Below are positions 42,475 to 49,994 of a stretch of DNA of 61,726 bases, one piece after another. The position numbers were made by a program, and so were the translations under genes. This DNA is from Deltaproteobacteria bacterium (GTDB lineage: Bacteria; Desulfobacterota; Desulfobacteria; Desulfobacterales; JAHEIW01): positions 1 to 61,726 of the forward strand of contig JAHEIW010000014.1 in assembly GCA_024639185.1 (NCBI GenBank), read 5' to 3'. The notes below the pieces were generated by a model. That model did not search any database and was not told the origin of the DNA. It was given only the letters and a program-made list of their open reading frames with translations. Numbering within the stretch: position 1 is the first letter of the stretch; every line of letters begins with the position of its first letter.

Positions 42475-44055
42475 ATGAAAGTTCTCATCAGCGACAACCT
42501 CGGAGAAGCGGGTATTAAGATGTTTGAATCCGAACCGGGCTTCGAGGTGGATGTGAATACCGGTCTTGAGCCTGATGCGCTCAAAAACATCATCGGAGGC
42601 TATGATGCCCTGGTGATTCGCAGCGCAACTAAAGTTAACGAGGATCTTCTCGAGGCGGCCAAAAATCTCAAAGTTATCGGGCGGGCCGGAATCGGTCTGG
42701 ATAACGTGGATATACCGGCGGCAACCAAAAGGGGATCTCTGGTGATGAACACCCCGACCGGAAACGTGGTCACCACGGCCGAACACACCATCGCCATGAT
42801 GATGGCCTTGACGCGCAATATACCCTGGGGAACTTCAACACTCAAGGCAGGCAAATGGGAAAAAAAGAAACTTCAGGGCCGGGAAATTTATCATAAGGTG
42901 CTCGGGGTCATCGGGTTTGGCAAAATCGGATCTATTGTGGCCGATCGTGCCCGCGGTTTAAAGATGCAAGTGATTGTTTACGATCCTTATATCTCTGCAG
43001 AGCTGATTGAAAAAGCCGGATTTGAAGCCGTCTCCATTGAAGATTTATACGCACGGTCGGATTATATAACGGTACATGTTCCCAAGCTCAAAGACACCGT
43101 TGGGTTGCTCGACAAAAAAGCATTCGATCAGATGAAAGACGGAGTCATGATCATCAACTGTGCCCGTGGCGGTATTGTCTCCGAAGCCGATTTGAACGAT
43201 GCCCTGAATTCAGGAAAGGTGGCCGGCGCTGCCCTGGATGTATTTGAAACCGAGCCTCCTGGCGTGTGCCCGCTGTTTGAGATTGATCGCGTCATTTGCA
43301 CGCCGCATCTGGGGGCCTCGACCAGAGAAGCCCAGACCAATGTAGCCGTTATGGTGGCCGAACAGATCATTGCCTTTCTGAGAGATGGAACGGTTATCAA
43401 TGCCGTAAATGTGCCGGCGGTCAGCGGTGACTTACTGGAAAAATTAAACCCCTACTTAACCCTTGCGGATCGCATGGGCTGCCTGCTGGCCCAACTGTCC
43501 CAGGGAGCGATTAAGGAAGTGCTTATCGAATATGCCGGTGACTTTGATGAACTGGACCTGTCACCGGCCACCACGGCTGTTTTAAAAGGCCTGATGACGC
43601 CCATGATCAAAGACGATGTTAACTTCGTCAATGCGAAGGTGCTCGCCAAAGAGCGCGGCATCAAGGTGACAGAATCCAAGGTTTCCGAATCCGAGGAATA
43701 TATCAATTTGATTACGGTCAGGGCCATATCAGACAAAGATGAGAACCTGGTGGCCGGGACGATATTCGGCCGCCAAAATCCACGCGTGGTTAATATCAAC
43801 AACTTCAGGCTGGAATTGGAGCCGGTGGATCGGTTTATGTTGATCCACAATCATGACAAACCCGGTGCCATCGGCAGCATTGGTACCCTGCTGGGCGACC
43901 ACGGCATTAACATCAGCCGCATGCGGGTGGGCAAGGAAGAAGGCTCCGACAAGACCATGATTTTTCTGCGAACTGACATGCCGATCGAGGAGGAGGTCAT
44001 CGAGAAAATGAGAGCCTTGCCGCTGATCATCAGCGTGGCGGCGTTTGAATTGTAA
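42475..44055 (+). CDS. serA: D-3-phosphoglycerate dehydrogenase, long ACT-domain form
   Basis: 526 residues, the usual length of the long type. It oxidises 3-phosphoglycerate with NAD in the first step of serine synthesis. NAD loop GVIGFGKIGSIVADRARGL, active-site Arg region NCARGGIVSEADL, Glu in DVFETEPPG, and catalytic His in ICTPHLGASTREAQ. An intervening (ASB) domain lies at about 320-440, and a C-terminal ACT domain (MLIHNHDKPGAIGSIGTLLG) binds the feedback effector. AGGAGGG lies before ATG. The stop is followed directly by a dispersed repeat. serC is 42 kb away. Confidence 0.97.
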   Translation: MKVLISDNLGEAGIKMFESEPGFEVDVNTGLEPDALKNIIGGYDALVIRSATKVNEDLLEAAKNLKVIGRAGIGLDNVDIPAATKRGSLVMNTPTGNVVTTAEHTIAMMMALTRNIPWGTSTLKAGKWEKKKLQGREIYHKVLGVIGFGKIGSIVADRARGLKMQVIVYDPYISAELIEKAGFEAVSIEDLYARSDYITVHVPKLKDTVGLLDKKAFDQMKDGVMIINCARGGIVSEADLNDALNSGKVAGAALDVFETEPPGVCPLFEIDRVICTPHLGASTREAQTNVAVMVAEQIIAFLRDGTVINAVNVPAVSGDLLEKLNPYLTLADRMGCLLAQLSQGAIKEVLIEYAGDFDELDLSPATTAVLKGLMTPMIKDDVNFVNAKVLAKERGIKVTESKVSESEEYINLITVRAISDKDENLVAGTIFGRQNPRVVNINNFRLELEPVDRFMLIHNHDKPGAIGSIGTLLGDHGINISRMRVGKEEGSDKTMIFLRTDMPIEEEVIEKMRALPLIISVAAFEL

Positions 44056-44238
44056 CGGGTTGCCCTTCGACTTCGCTCAGGGTGGTTCGCCTCCCGAACC
44101 ACGAGTTACGGGTTGCGGGTTACGGGTTGCGAGTATCGAACAAAAAAAGCCAGTTGCCAGTAGCCAGAAGCGAGTAACCAGCAGCCAATAGCCAGCTGCC
44201 AGCAGCAAGCCGCCAGCAGCCAGTAGCAAGCAGCAACT
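44056..44238. repeat. Composite dispersed repeats after the serA stop codon
   Basis: Bases 44056-44112 repeat the string found after the ABC ATPase stop (CGGGTTGCCCTTCGACTTCG then CTCAGGGTGGT). Bases 44113-44238 contain GCGAGTATCGAACAAAAAAA and a low-complexity run of CAGCAGCCAATAGCCAGCTG-type units, as near 39931-40010 but inverted. No coding frame. It lies between serA and iorA. Confidence 0.7.
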
Positions 44239-44304
44239 GCACCTTATGGGTCAAACAGGAGCAATATAAGAAGTTGTAAATAAAAAAATGTAAGGAACTG
44301 AACA

Positions 44305-46134
44305 GTGAGCAAAAGCAAAAGAAAACTACTACTCGGTAATGAAGCGATAGCGCGCGGTCTGATCGAAAACGGATGCTCCATTGCAACTTCTTATCCGGGA
44401 ACACCGGCCTCGGAGATTTTGGCGGCGGTGGCCTTTTTTCAAAACCAGGAATCACTATCCATGCATACCCAATGGGCCATCAACGAAAAAGTGGCCTTTG
44501 AGGTGGCCTATGCCGGATGTCAGACCGGTCTGCGGGCCGCGGTCAGCATGAAGCAGGTGGGTTTGAACGTGGCTTCTGACCCGCTCATGAGTGCCGCTTA
44601 CCTGGGAACCAAAGGCGGATTTGTTTTGATCAGTGCTGACGATCCCGGACCGCATTCTTCACAAACCGAACAGGACAGCCGGTTGATGGCCATGTTTGCC
44701 AAGATACCGGTGCTGGATCCGGACTCTCCCCGCCAGGCCAAAGAGATGATGGGTATGGCATACGACCTGTCTGAAGCCCATCAGATCCCCGTGATGGTGC
44801 GCCCGACCACCCGGGTGTGTCATTCCCGTCAGGATATCGCTCTGGGGGCGATTCCCAAAAACAAACGCGTGGTTCAATTTGAAAAAAACCCGGCCCGCTG
44901 GGCGGCCACACCCAAATTTCGTTTGCAGTTGCATGGGGAACTGGAGGAAAAACTGGCTGCCATTGCCAGATATCGGCCCACGGCACCCAAAAAGCTAAAC
45001 CCCGGGGCCAGATCAAAGCAGGCCATTATTGCCTCAGGGGTTGTCGCCGCGCATACCAAAGATATTTTAAAGGAGTTGAAAATCTGGTCGAAGATTCCTT
45101 TTTATCAGGTCATGCAGCCCTTTCCGTTGCACACCCGATTTATCAATCAGATGATTGAGACCTATGAAGACATTCTGGTCATTGAAGAGACCATGGGGGT
45201 CATCGAAATGCAACTGGCAGACCGCTATCGGGTCAAAGGGAAAAATTCCGGTGCGGTGCCAAGAGTCGGCGAACTGGGCCCTGAAAAAATCCAGAAAATT
45301 GTCAGCGATTTTGCCGGGCTTAAATCCAAGGTTTTTTCAATTAAATCACCGCCGGGCCGGCGGCCGACACTGTGCCCGGGCTGCCCGCATCGGGCCAGCT
45401 TTTTTGCCATCAAAAAAGCCGCTCCCCGGGGGATCTACACCAGTGACATCGGCTGTTATACCCTGGGACTCAATATGGGGGCTGTCGATACGGTCCTGTG
45501 CATGGGGGCCGCCATCAGCCAGGCCAGCGGATTTTACCATGCCTATAAAAATGAAAAAAAGCGGCCGGATATTGTGGCCACCATTGGTGATTCGACCTTT
45601 TTCCACGCCGGGGTGCCGGCGCTGATCGATGCGGTGGTCCAGAAAGTAGGTTTTGTGCTCGTGATTTTAGACAATCGCACCACCGCCATGACCGGCAATC
45701 AACCCACACCGGCCACCGGTCATGGGGCCTGCGGCGAGGAAACAGAAACTGTCGATATCCACTCGCTGGTTGAGGGCTGCGGTGTCAAATTTTTGCGCGA
45801 AGCAAATCCATACGAGGTAAAAGACTTTATCGCTCTGCTTAAAGAAGCGGTACAATACAGCCGCAAAAACGGGCCGGCCGTGGTGATTTCAAAATATCCG
45901 TGCGTGCTTCATCGGGCACGGCAGGGCGGCTCCGGTGAGATCATCCCGATAGAGGTCAGCGATGACTGCGACGGCTGCGGTTATTGCATCAAGCATTTTG
46001 AGTGTCCGGCCCTGATCTATCATGATGAAGATAAAGATGATAAGCACGTCACCATCGACTCGATCCTGTGCACCGAATGCGGCGTCTGTCTGAATGTCTG
46101 CCCCAAAGGCGCCTTCGTAGAGAAAGGCAAATAG
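44305..46134 (+). CDS. iorA: Indolepyruvate:ferredoxin oxidoreductase, alpha subunit
   Basis: 609 residues from GTG 44305. It oxidatively decarboxylates aryl 2-oxo acids (from Trp, Phe, Tyr) to aryl-acyl-CoA, reducing ferredoxin; the reverse reaction is also possible. The N-terminal pyrimidine half has SYPGTPASEILAA and NEKVAFEVAYAG. The TPP-binding half has CPGCPHRASFFA, IGDSTFFHAGVPALIDAV and LDNRTTAMTGNQPTPATG. Two 4Fe-4S clusters sit at the end: CDGCGYCIKHFECPA and CTECGVCLNVCPKGA. Beta-subunit iorB is 230 bases downstream rather than adjacent, because a repeat element lies between. Confidence 0.96.
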   Translation: MSKSKRKLLLGNEAIARGLIENGCSIATSYPGTPASEILAAVAFFQNQESLSMHTQWAINEKVAFEVAYAGCQTGLRAAVSMKQVGLNVASDPLMSAAYLGTKGGFVLISADDPGPHSSQTEQDSRLMAMFAKIPVLDPDSPRQAKEMMGMAYDLSEAHQIPVMVRPTTRVCHSRQDIALGAIPKNKRVVQFEKNPARWAATPKFRLQLHGELEEKLAAIARYRPTAPKKLNPGARSKQAIIASGVVAAHTKDILKELKIWSKIPFYQVMQPFPLHTRFINQMIETYEDILVIEETMGVIEMQLADRYRVKGKNSGAVPRVGELGPEKIQKIVSDFAGLKSKVFSIKSPPGRRPTLCPGCPHRASFFAIKKAAPRGIYTSDIGCYTLGLNMGAVDTVLCMGAAISQASGFYHAYKNEKKRPDIVATIGDSTFFHAGVPALIDAVVQKVGFVLVILDNRTTAMTGNQPTPATGHGACGEETETVDIHSLVEGCGVKFLREANPYEVKDFIALLKEAVQYSRKNGPAVVISKYPCVLHRARQGGSGEIIPIEVSDDCDGCGYCIKHFECPALIYHDEDKDDKHVTIDSILCTECGVCLNVCPKGAFVEKGK

Positions 46135-46169
46135 ATAAAACTTAGCGGTTTTCAAATAACTAATAACTT

Positions 46170-46313
46170 GAAGCTGTCTCAAAAATAGTAGATCACGCCC
46201 AAGGGCGCGGCGCAAAGCGATTCAAAAATGGAGCATACTCGTTAGTATTCGAGGCTTTTGAATCGTTTTGCAACAAAGCCCTTGAGCGTTAGATGCATTT
46301 TTGAGATGGCTTC
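46170..46313. repeat. Full-length 144-base inverted-repeat (MITE-like) element between iorA and iorB
   Basis: Ends GAAGCTGTCTCAAAAATAGT and, inverted, GAAGCCATCTCAAAAATGCA. Internal arms continue to pair: CCCAAGGGC with GCCCTTGAG, GCGATTCAAAAATGGAGC with GCTTTTGAATCGT, and ATACTCG with a nearby CGAGTAT-like block. The whole unit could fold into one long hairpin. There is no frame. A related full copy is at 32299-32492 and a partial one at 4250-4332. Confidence 0.85.
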
Positions 46314-46364
46314 CAATAACGATTAACTGCAAGTGAGCGAACAACAGGCGCGAGCGAGGCGACA

Positions 46365-46934
46365 ATGAGTAAAACGATTAAACAGCAAATCCTGATCAGC
46401 GGTGTCGGGGGGCAGGGGGTCTTGTTTATAACCAGTCTGCTGGCAGAAGCGGCCATCAGTAAAGGACTTCCGGTTTTTACCTCTGAAACCCATGGGATGG
46501 CGCAACGCGGCGGAACGGTGGTTTCGCATTTTAAGGTGGGGGATTTTTCGAGCCCTTTGATCCGACCGTTTCAGGCCGACGGATTGCTGGTATTAAAGGA
46601 CGAGAACATCGCTCAGCACGGTTCCTTTTTAAAACCCGGCGGCTGGGCGGTGGTCAACAGCAGCAACGATATGACAATTAACAAAAAGATGGTCGCCAGT
46701 GCCGTCGATGCCGATCGACTGGCGCAGGAAATTAAAAATCCCAAATCACTCAATCTGATCGTGCTGGGTTTGGCGCTGGCTAGAGCAAGTCAAAAAAAGC
46801 CGGATCGGATCAACCTGTTTTGCTCTCTGGCGGACGTCAAAAAGGTCTTGAAAAAAAGATTCGCCAGCCGCAAAAAATTGCTGGACGCCTCGCTGCTGGC
46901 GCTGCAGGCCGGTTCACAGGCATACAAGAAATAA
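46365..46934 (+). CDS. iorB: Indolepyruvate:ferredoxin oxidoreductase, beta subunit
   Basis: 189 residues, normal length. ISGVGGQGVLFITSLLAEAA at the N-terminus and SETHGMAQRGGTVVSHFKVG are the gamma/beta-type 2-oxoacid:ferredoxin oxidoreductase blocks that bind CoA. It forms the heterodimer or tetramer with IorA. It is separated from iorA by a 144-base inverted repeat that probably forms a strong hairpin in the shared mRNA. Confidence 0.94.
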   Translation: MSKTIKQQILISGVGGQGVLFITSLLAEAAISKGLPVFTSETHGMAQRGGTVVSHFKVGDFSSPLIRPFQADGLLVLKDENIAQHGSFLKPGGWAVVNSSNDMTINKKMVASAVDADRLAQEIKNPKSLNLIVLGLALARASQKKPDRINLFCSLADVKKVLKKRFASRKKLLDASLLALQAGSQAYKK

Positions 46935-47256
46935 CATAACCTACCGTATTGTTAACATCGGGCACCCGATAACTATTATTTACTGCTTTCTCGCACCCTG
47001 CCACATTAAGCCGGAAAACGACAACTCATGGCCGCATAACAACAACTCAGGCCGCAAAACGACCCGTTTTCGCTCTGACGAACTTAGGGCTTCGACTCCA
47101 CAAGTCGCCGCGGCAGGCATCTCAGGTTAGATTTGCTAATTTTAAACTAGAAAAGACACCTTTCATTTTTTGCACCAACTGAATTCCTTTGGAACCATAC
47201 TCCCGTATAAATATTGTTGACAAAAGGTATAAAATAGGTATATTTGATATACTGTA
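46935..47256. promoter_or_regulatory. Gene-free region and promoter/operator of the brnTA module
   Basis: 322 bases. 46935-47200 show no gene. TTGACA (47217-47222), 16 bases, TATATT (47239-47244) is a good sigma-70 promoter. The palindrome GTATAT-TTG-ATATAC (47238-47252) covers the -10 box and ends 4 bases before brnT ATG, as expected for an autoregulatory operator. The transcript would have almost no 5' leader. Confidence 0.6.
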
Positions 47257-47520
47257 ATGGAATTTGAATTCGATAACGATAAAAGCAACAAAAAAAAAGA
47301 AAAGCATGGCATCGATTTTTTTGAAGCACAGCTTTTATGGGAGGATCCGGATCGCGTTGTAATACCGGCCAGGACAACGGATGAACCACGGTATCTTCTG
47401 ATCGGAAAAATTACTGAAAAATGCTGGTCCGCAGTCTTTACCCATCGCAATGAAAAACTAAGAATAATATCAGTGCGCCGATCAAGAAATGAAGAGGTTG
47501 ATATTTATGAAAGCCAGTAA
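47257..47520 (+). CDS. brnT: BrnT-family type II toxin
   Basis: 87 residues. MEFEFDNDKSNKKKEKHGIDFFEAQLLWEDP at the N-terminus (only its family-like pattern: 'F(E/D)xDxxKxxxNxxKHGIxFxEA') and FTHRNEKLRIISVRRSRNEE at the end are the BrnT blocks; the terminal RxISxRRARxxE residues are important for the RNase. It is the toxin of a toxin-antitoxin pair and should cleave RNA or block growth when free. There is no ribosome-binding site and the predicted start of transcription is within about 10 bases of ATG. It overlaps the antitoxin gene by 14 bases. Confidence 0.9.
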   Translation: MEFEFDNDKSNKKKEKHGIDFFEAQLLWEDPDRVVIPARTTDEPRYLLIGKITEKCWSAVFTHRNEKLRIISVRRSRNEEVDIYESQ

Positions 47521-47728
47521 TTTTGATAAAAAATTTAATAAAGGTGAGGATATTACAGAGTACCTTGACCTGTCCAGAGCCACAAAACCCGGCCATGAAC
47601 AAAAACGAGTGAACGTTGACTTTCCTGTCTGGATGATCCATGGCCTGGACAGGGAGGCCAGACGTCTTGGTGTCCCCCGCCAGTCACTAATTAAAATATG
47701 GATTGCCGAAAGGCTGCAGGGCCTTTGA
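47507..47728 (+). CDS. brnA: BrnA-family antitoxin
   Basis: 73 residues from ATG 47507, preceded by AGAGG (an upstream start at 47489 is in frame but less likely). The C-terminal half KRVNVDFPVWMIHGLDREAR, then RLGVPRQSLIKIWIAERL, is a ribbon-helix-helix DNA-binding domain. The N-terminal part FDKKFNKGEDITEYLDLSRA binds the toxin. It should neutralise BrnT and repress the palindrome at 47238-47252. Overlap with brnT indicates coupled translation. Confidence 0.88.
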   Translation: MKASNFDKKFNKGEDITEYLDLSRATKPGHEQKRVNVDFPVWMIHGLDREARRLGVPRQSLIKIWIAERLQGL

Positions 47729-47786
47729 TCTAAACCGATCTACCTGCCGAGAAAAAAAGGAACATCCGTAGCGAAGATTTTGATTT

Positions 47787-48254
47787 TTAATCGGATAGCC
47801 CTACAATAGTTACCTTAAGCTTTTTCAAACCAAATTGCAGCGCGCGGTCCTTTTCAGTCACCTTCATTGCAATGTCGACCCGGTCTTTGTATCTTCTGTT
47901 CATTCGATCGGTAACTGTGCAGAGGCCATATTCGGCAATATGAAGCTGAGTGCCGAACGGGACGAAATTGGCCGCACATCTTTTTAATCCCTGATTAAGC
48001 GCAGCACAAATATTTTCTCCATTTGCTGATATACAGGGATCTCCATGGTTTTGTTTTGGATCCCCTACATTGTAAGCCGTAACCTCCCGGATGCCTGCAG
48101 GAACCTTATCGATGACATCTTTCTTAGTTTCAAGCTGATTCCTGGTTTCCCTCGCTGAAGGTTGCAAAAGATCATATTTTATTGGCAACTCTAAATTTGC
48201 AAAGGAATCGACCTTATTCAAAACGGTCTTTTCGGGACCCCAGGAGGTTAGCAC
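47787..48254 (-). CDS. 3D-domain (double-psi beta-barrel) protein, possibly with disrupted signal peptide
   Basis: 155 codons from GTG 48254. The 3D domain (about 55-140) has REVTAYNVGDPKQNHGDPCI, NFVPFGTQLHIAEYGLCTVT and DRMNRRYKDRVDIAM with the Asp residues typical of this fold, found in lytic or wall-related proteins. The frame continues upstream of GTG for 14 codons reading DKFNIHLTPILIIF before a TAA. That would make a good signal-peptide core but has no normal start codon. The start has therefore been lost or moved, or a rare start is used. It faces the truncated ATPase gene head-on. Confidence 0.65.
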   Translation of the reverse strand: MLTSWGPEKTVLNKVDSFANLELPIKYDLLQPSARETRNQLETKKDVIDKVPAGIREVTAYNVGDPKQNHGDPCISANGENICAALNQGLKRCAANFVPFGTQLHIAEYGLCTVTDRMNRRYKDRVDIAMKVTEKDRALQFGLKKLKVTIVGLSD

Positions 48255-48258
48255 GAAA

Positions 48259-48849
48259 ATGATAAGGATTGGTGTTAGATGGATGTTGAATTTATCTTAC
48301 CTCGCTGCCATTTATAGTGAACAAGATAGTAATAACGATTTTCTGTTTGTAAAGCCGTGCAACAAAGACCTCACATCCCATTTGTGGTTGAAAGGTTTCG
48401 ATCAATATATTAAATGGGCTCAAGGCCTTTTTAAAAAAAGAAAAATAACAATAGCGCCAGAAATTATGACCGATATTGTTAAGCGCTGTGAATATCAGCC
48501 CATGTACATCCAGCAATTTTTATTTGAACTCTGGCGCCAGGGTAAATTCAACCCGGCAACCATACCCAAAGTTGAGAGCGAAATTCTGGAACGGCGCGAG
48601 AATGAATTTATGATTCTCTGGGACTCTTTGACGCCAAATCAACGCAAGGCACTGCGCCTTTTGGCCATAACGGAAGGGGAAGCCATCTTCTACTCAGAAT
48701 CACTGCAACGCTTTGGGTTCAGCTCCGGCTCAATTCTCTCAAGAGCGCTAGGCTCTTTAAGTAAACGGGATATCATCACAAAAAACAAGACGTACCATAT
48801 CCAAAACGTGATGCTCAAAAAGTGGATCTTAAAGACTCTACCAGGATAA
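48259..48849 (+). pseudogene. C-terminal fragment of an AAA/STAND-type ATPase
   Basis: 196 codons in which about the last 150 are recognisable. IAPEIMTDIVKRCEYQPMYIQQFLFELW is the lid after the nucleotide domain in archaeal-type AAA ATPases (pattern 'xIAPExxxxIxxxxxxxPxYxQQLxxxLW', positions approximate). WDSLTPNQRKALRLLAITEG and FSSGSILSRALGSLSKRDI form the winged-helix end. No Walker A or B is present, and the first 35 codons look non-homologous. The gene has lost its N-terminal half, apparently at the junction with the 3D-domain gene. Confidence 0.65.
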
Positions 48850-48948
48850 GGGTTAAAATTAACTTAAAATAGGGCCGAACCCGGCTAACAGTTTATTACA
48901 GGTACATAGCTTGTTCCGACCAGACCAGAGACCAGCAGACCAGAAGCT

Positions 48949-48996
48949 CTATAAATCTCCAGAACCCTGGCGGCAAGGTAAAGGTGTTGCCTATCA
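48949..48996 (-). pseudogene. Short relic resembling the acyl-CoA dehydrogenase 3' end
   Basis: Bases 48951-48966 (ATAAATCTCCAGAACC) are identical to 50055-50070 in the acyl-CoA dehydrogenase gene, and similarity continues (GGCGGC, GGTAAA, TATCA) over about 45 bases at the same spacing. In that gene the stretch encodes the block around the catalytic Glu (FYRAAKVLEIYEGT). It looks like a decayed duplicate fragment 1.1 kb downstream. Confidence 0.55.
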
Positions 48997-49037
48997 GGTG
49001 CTGTAAGTGCGGTTGGGGCAGGGGAGGTGTTTGGATA

Positions 49038-49361
49038 TTAATGCAGCATGCGCTGTCTTAGAATCTCACCGACATTGCGGTTACCATGGATGATACCAAA
49101 GACAAAAATGTTGGGTTTCGCGAGTTGGAAGATAATACGATATTTTTTTACAATGATCTGTCGGTAATCAAATTGACCGATCAGTGAAAGTTCATCGGGG
49201 ATGTGCCCGCGTTCAGGATTTTCTGAAAGGCTGGCGCATGCCTTGCGAATCGTTGTGACCATATCCCTGGCAGCCTTTTTATTCCCTGACTTGCGGATGT
49301 ATCGGTAAATTGCTTCGATATCTCTTATGGCTTCTTCGAGCAATAGAACCGTATACGGCAT
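49038..49361 (-). CDS. RelE/ParE-family toxin
   Basis: 107 residues. YTVLLLEEAIRDIEAIYRYI, NPERGHIPDELSLIG and FDYRQIIVKKYRIIFQ fit the RelE/ParE fold (basic residues on the last strand), ending with GIIHGNRNVGEILRQRML. The ATG overlaps the antitoxin stop by one base (TGATG). It is probably a type II toxin, acting on ribosome-bound mRNA (RelE) or gyrase (ParE); the sequence does not decide which. Confidence 0.88.
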   Translation of the reverse strand: MPYTVLLLEEAIRDIEAIYRYIRKSGNKKAARDMVTTIRKACASLSENPERGHIPDELSLIGQFDYRQIIVKKYRIIFQLAKPNIFVFGIIHGNRNVGEILRQRMLH

Positions 49362-49642
49362 CAGGAAAAATCCTTTTCGATGCGCTCTTCAAATTCATTC
49401 AGCACCTGTTCAGCGGGCCGGTATCGCCCTTCGGCCAAGCTTTTATTGCCTTGAGCGATCATTTCCAACATGGCCAGGGTTTCCTGTAGATCTTCGTATG
49501 CCTTTATATCGATGAGTGCGGCCTTGGCTTCACCATTTTGAGTAATGATCATGGTGCCCTGGTTTTCATTTAGTTTGCGGATCACTTTGGCCATGTTGTT
49601 TTTAAAATAGCTGACCGGCTTGAGATCTTGGCTTAGTTTCAT
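49361..49642 (-). CDS. Phd/YefM-family antitoxin
   Basis: 93 residues from ATG 49642 (a GTG at 49651 is in frame; AAGGGTG supports the ATG). LKPVSYFKNNMAKVIRKLNE, then NQGTMIITQNGEAKAALI and DIKAYEDLQETLAMLE, are the classic Phd/YefM DNA-binding half. The C-terminal NEFEERIEKDF binds the toxin. The palindrome GTCATAA-TTATGAC 20 bases upstream is the likely autoregulatory operator. Confidence 0.9.
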   Translation of the reverse strand: MKLSQDLKPVSYFKNNMAKVIRKLNENQGTMIITQNGEAKAALIDIKAYEDLQETLAMLEMIAQGNKSLAEGRYRPAEQVLNEFEERIEKDFS

Positions 49643-49662
49643 ATGATTCACCCTTATATTAG

Positions 49663-49676
49663 GTCATAATTATGAC
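49663..49676. promoter_or_regulatory. Operator palindrome of the Phd/RelE-like module
   Basis: GTCATAATTATGAC is a perfect 14-base palindrome directly upstream of the antitoxin start, where antitoxin-toxin complexes usually bind to repress their own promoter. Confidence 0.65.
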
Positions 49677-49994
49677 TTAATATAGACTTTATTGTGTCAC
49701 TTGTCAAACGATCATCAAAATTGGGGACTCATATTCAACCATTTATTATTTTATTGGAAATTTGGGGGTCGGCGAGTCGGGAGAGTTTCTACGTCATCTT
49801 TAAACTTAAAGCGGTTGAAAAACAATGGCTTCCCCTCTCGAAAAAGATCAGGATGGTGAGCCTGTCATACCACGAATTACGCGTCAAATCCGGCAATATT
49901 CAATTTCACTGATAACACACCGCAACCCGCAGCACGAAACACGAAACATTCAAATTCATTACTCCATTACTCCAATACTCCATTACTCCAATTT
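49677..49994. repeat. Intergenic stretch ending in ACTCCATT-type tandem repeat
   Basis: No gene seen in 49677-49940. Bases about 49955-49993 are tandem units of ATTACTCC/AATACTCC (for example ATTACTCCATTACTCCAATA) that abut the acyl-CoA dehydrogenase stop codon at 49995. The same units in both orientations occur at 51177-51265 on its other side. Confidence 0.6.

Noticed and set aside
44113..44238. CRISPR-like array of short CAGCAGCC units
   Set aside because: Units are 7-14 bases with no distinct spacers; it is low-complexity repeat DNA.
49694..49912. 72-codon plus-strand frame
   Set aside because: Random-looking protein in a gap between a toxin-antitoxin module and repeat DNA.
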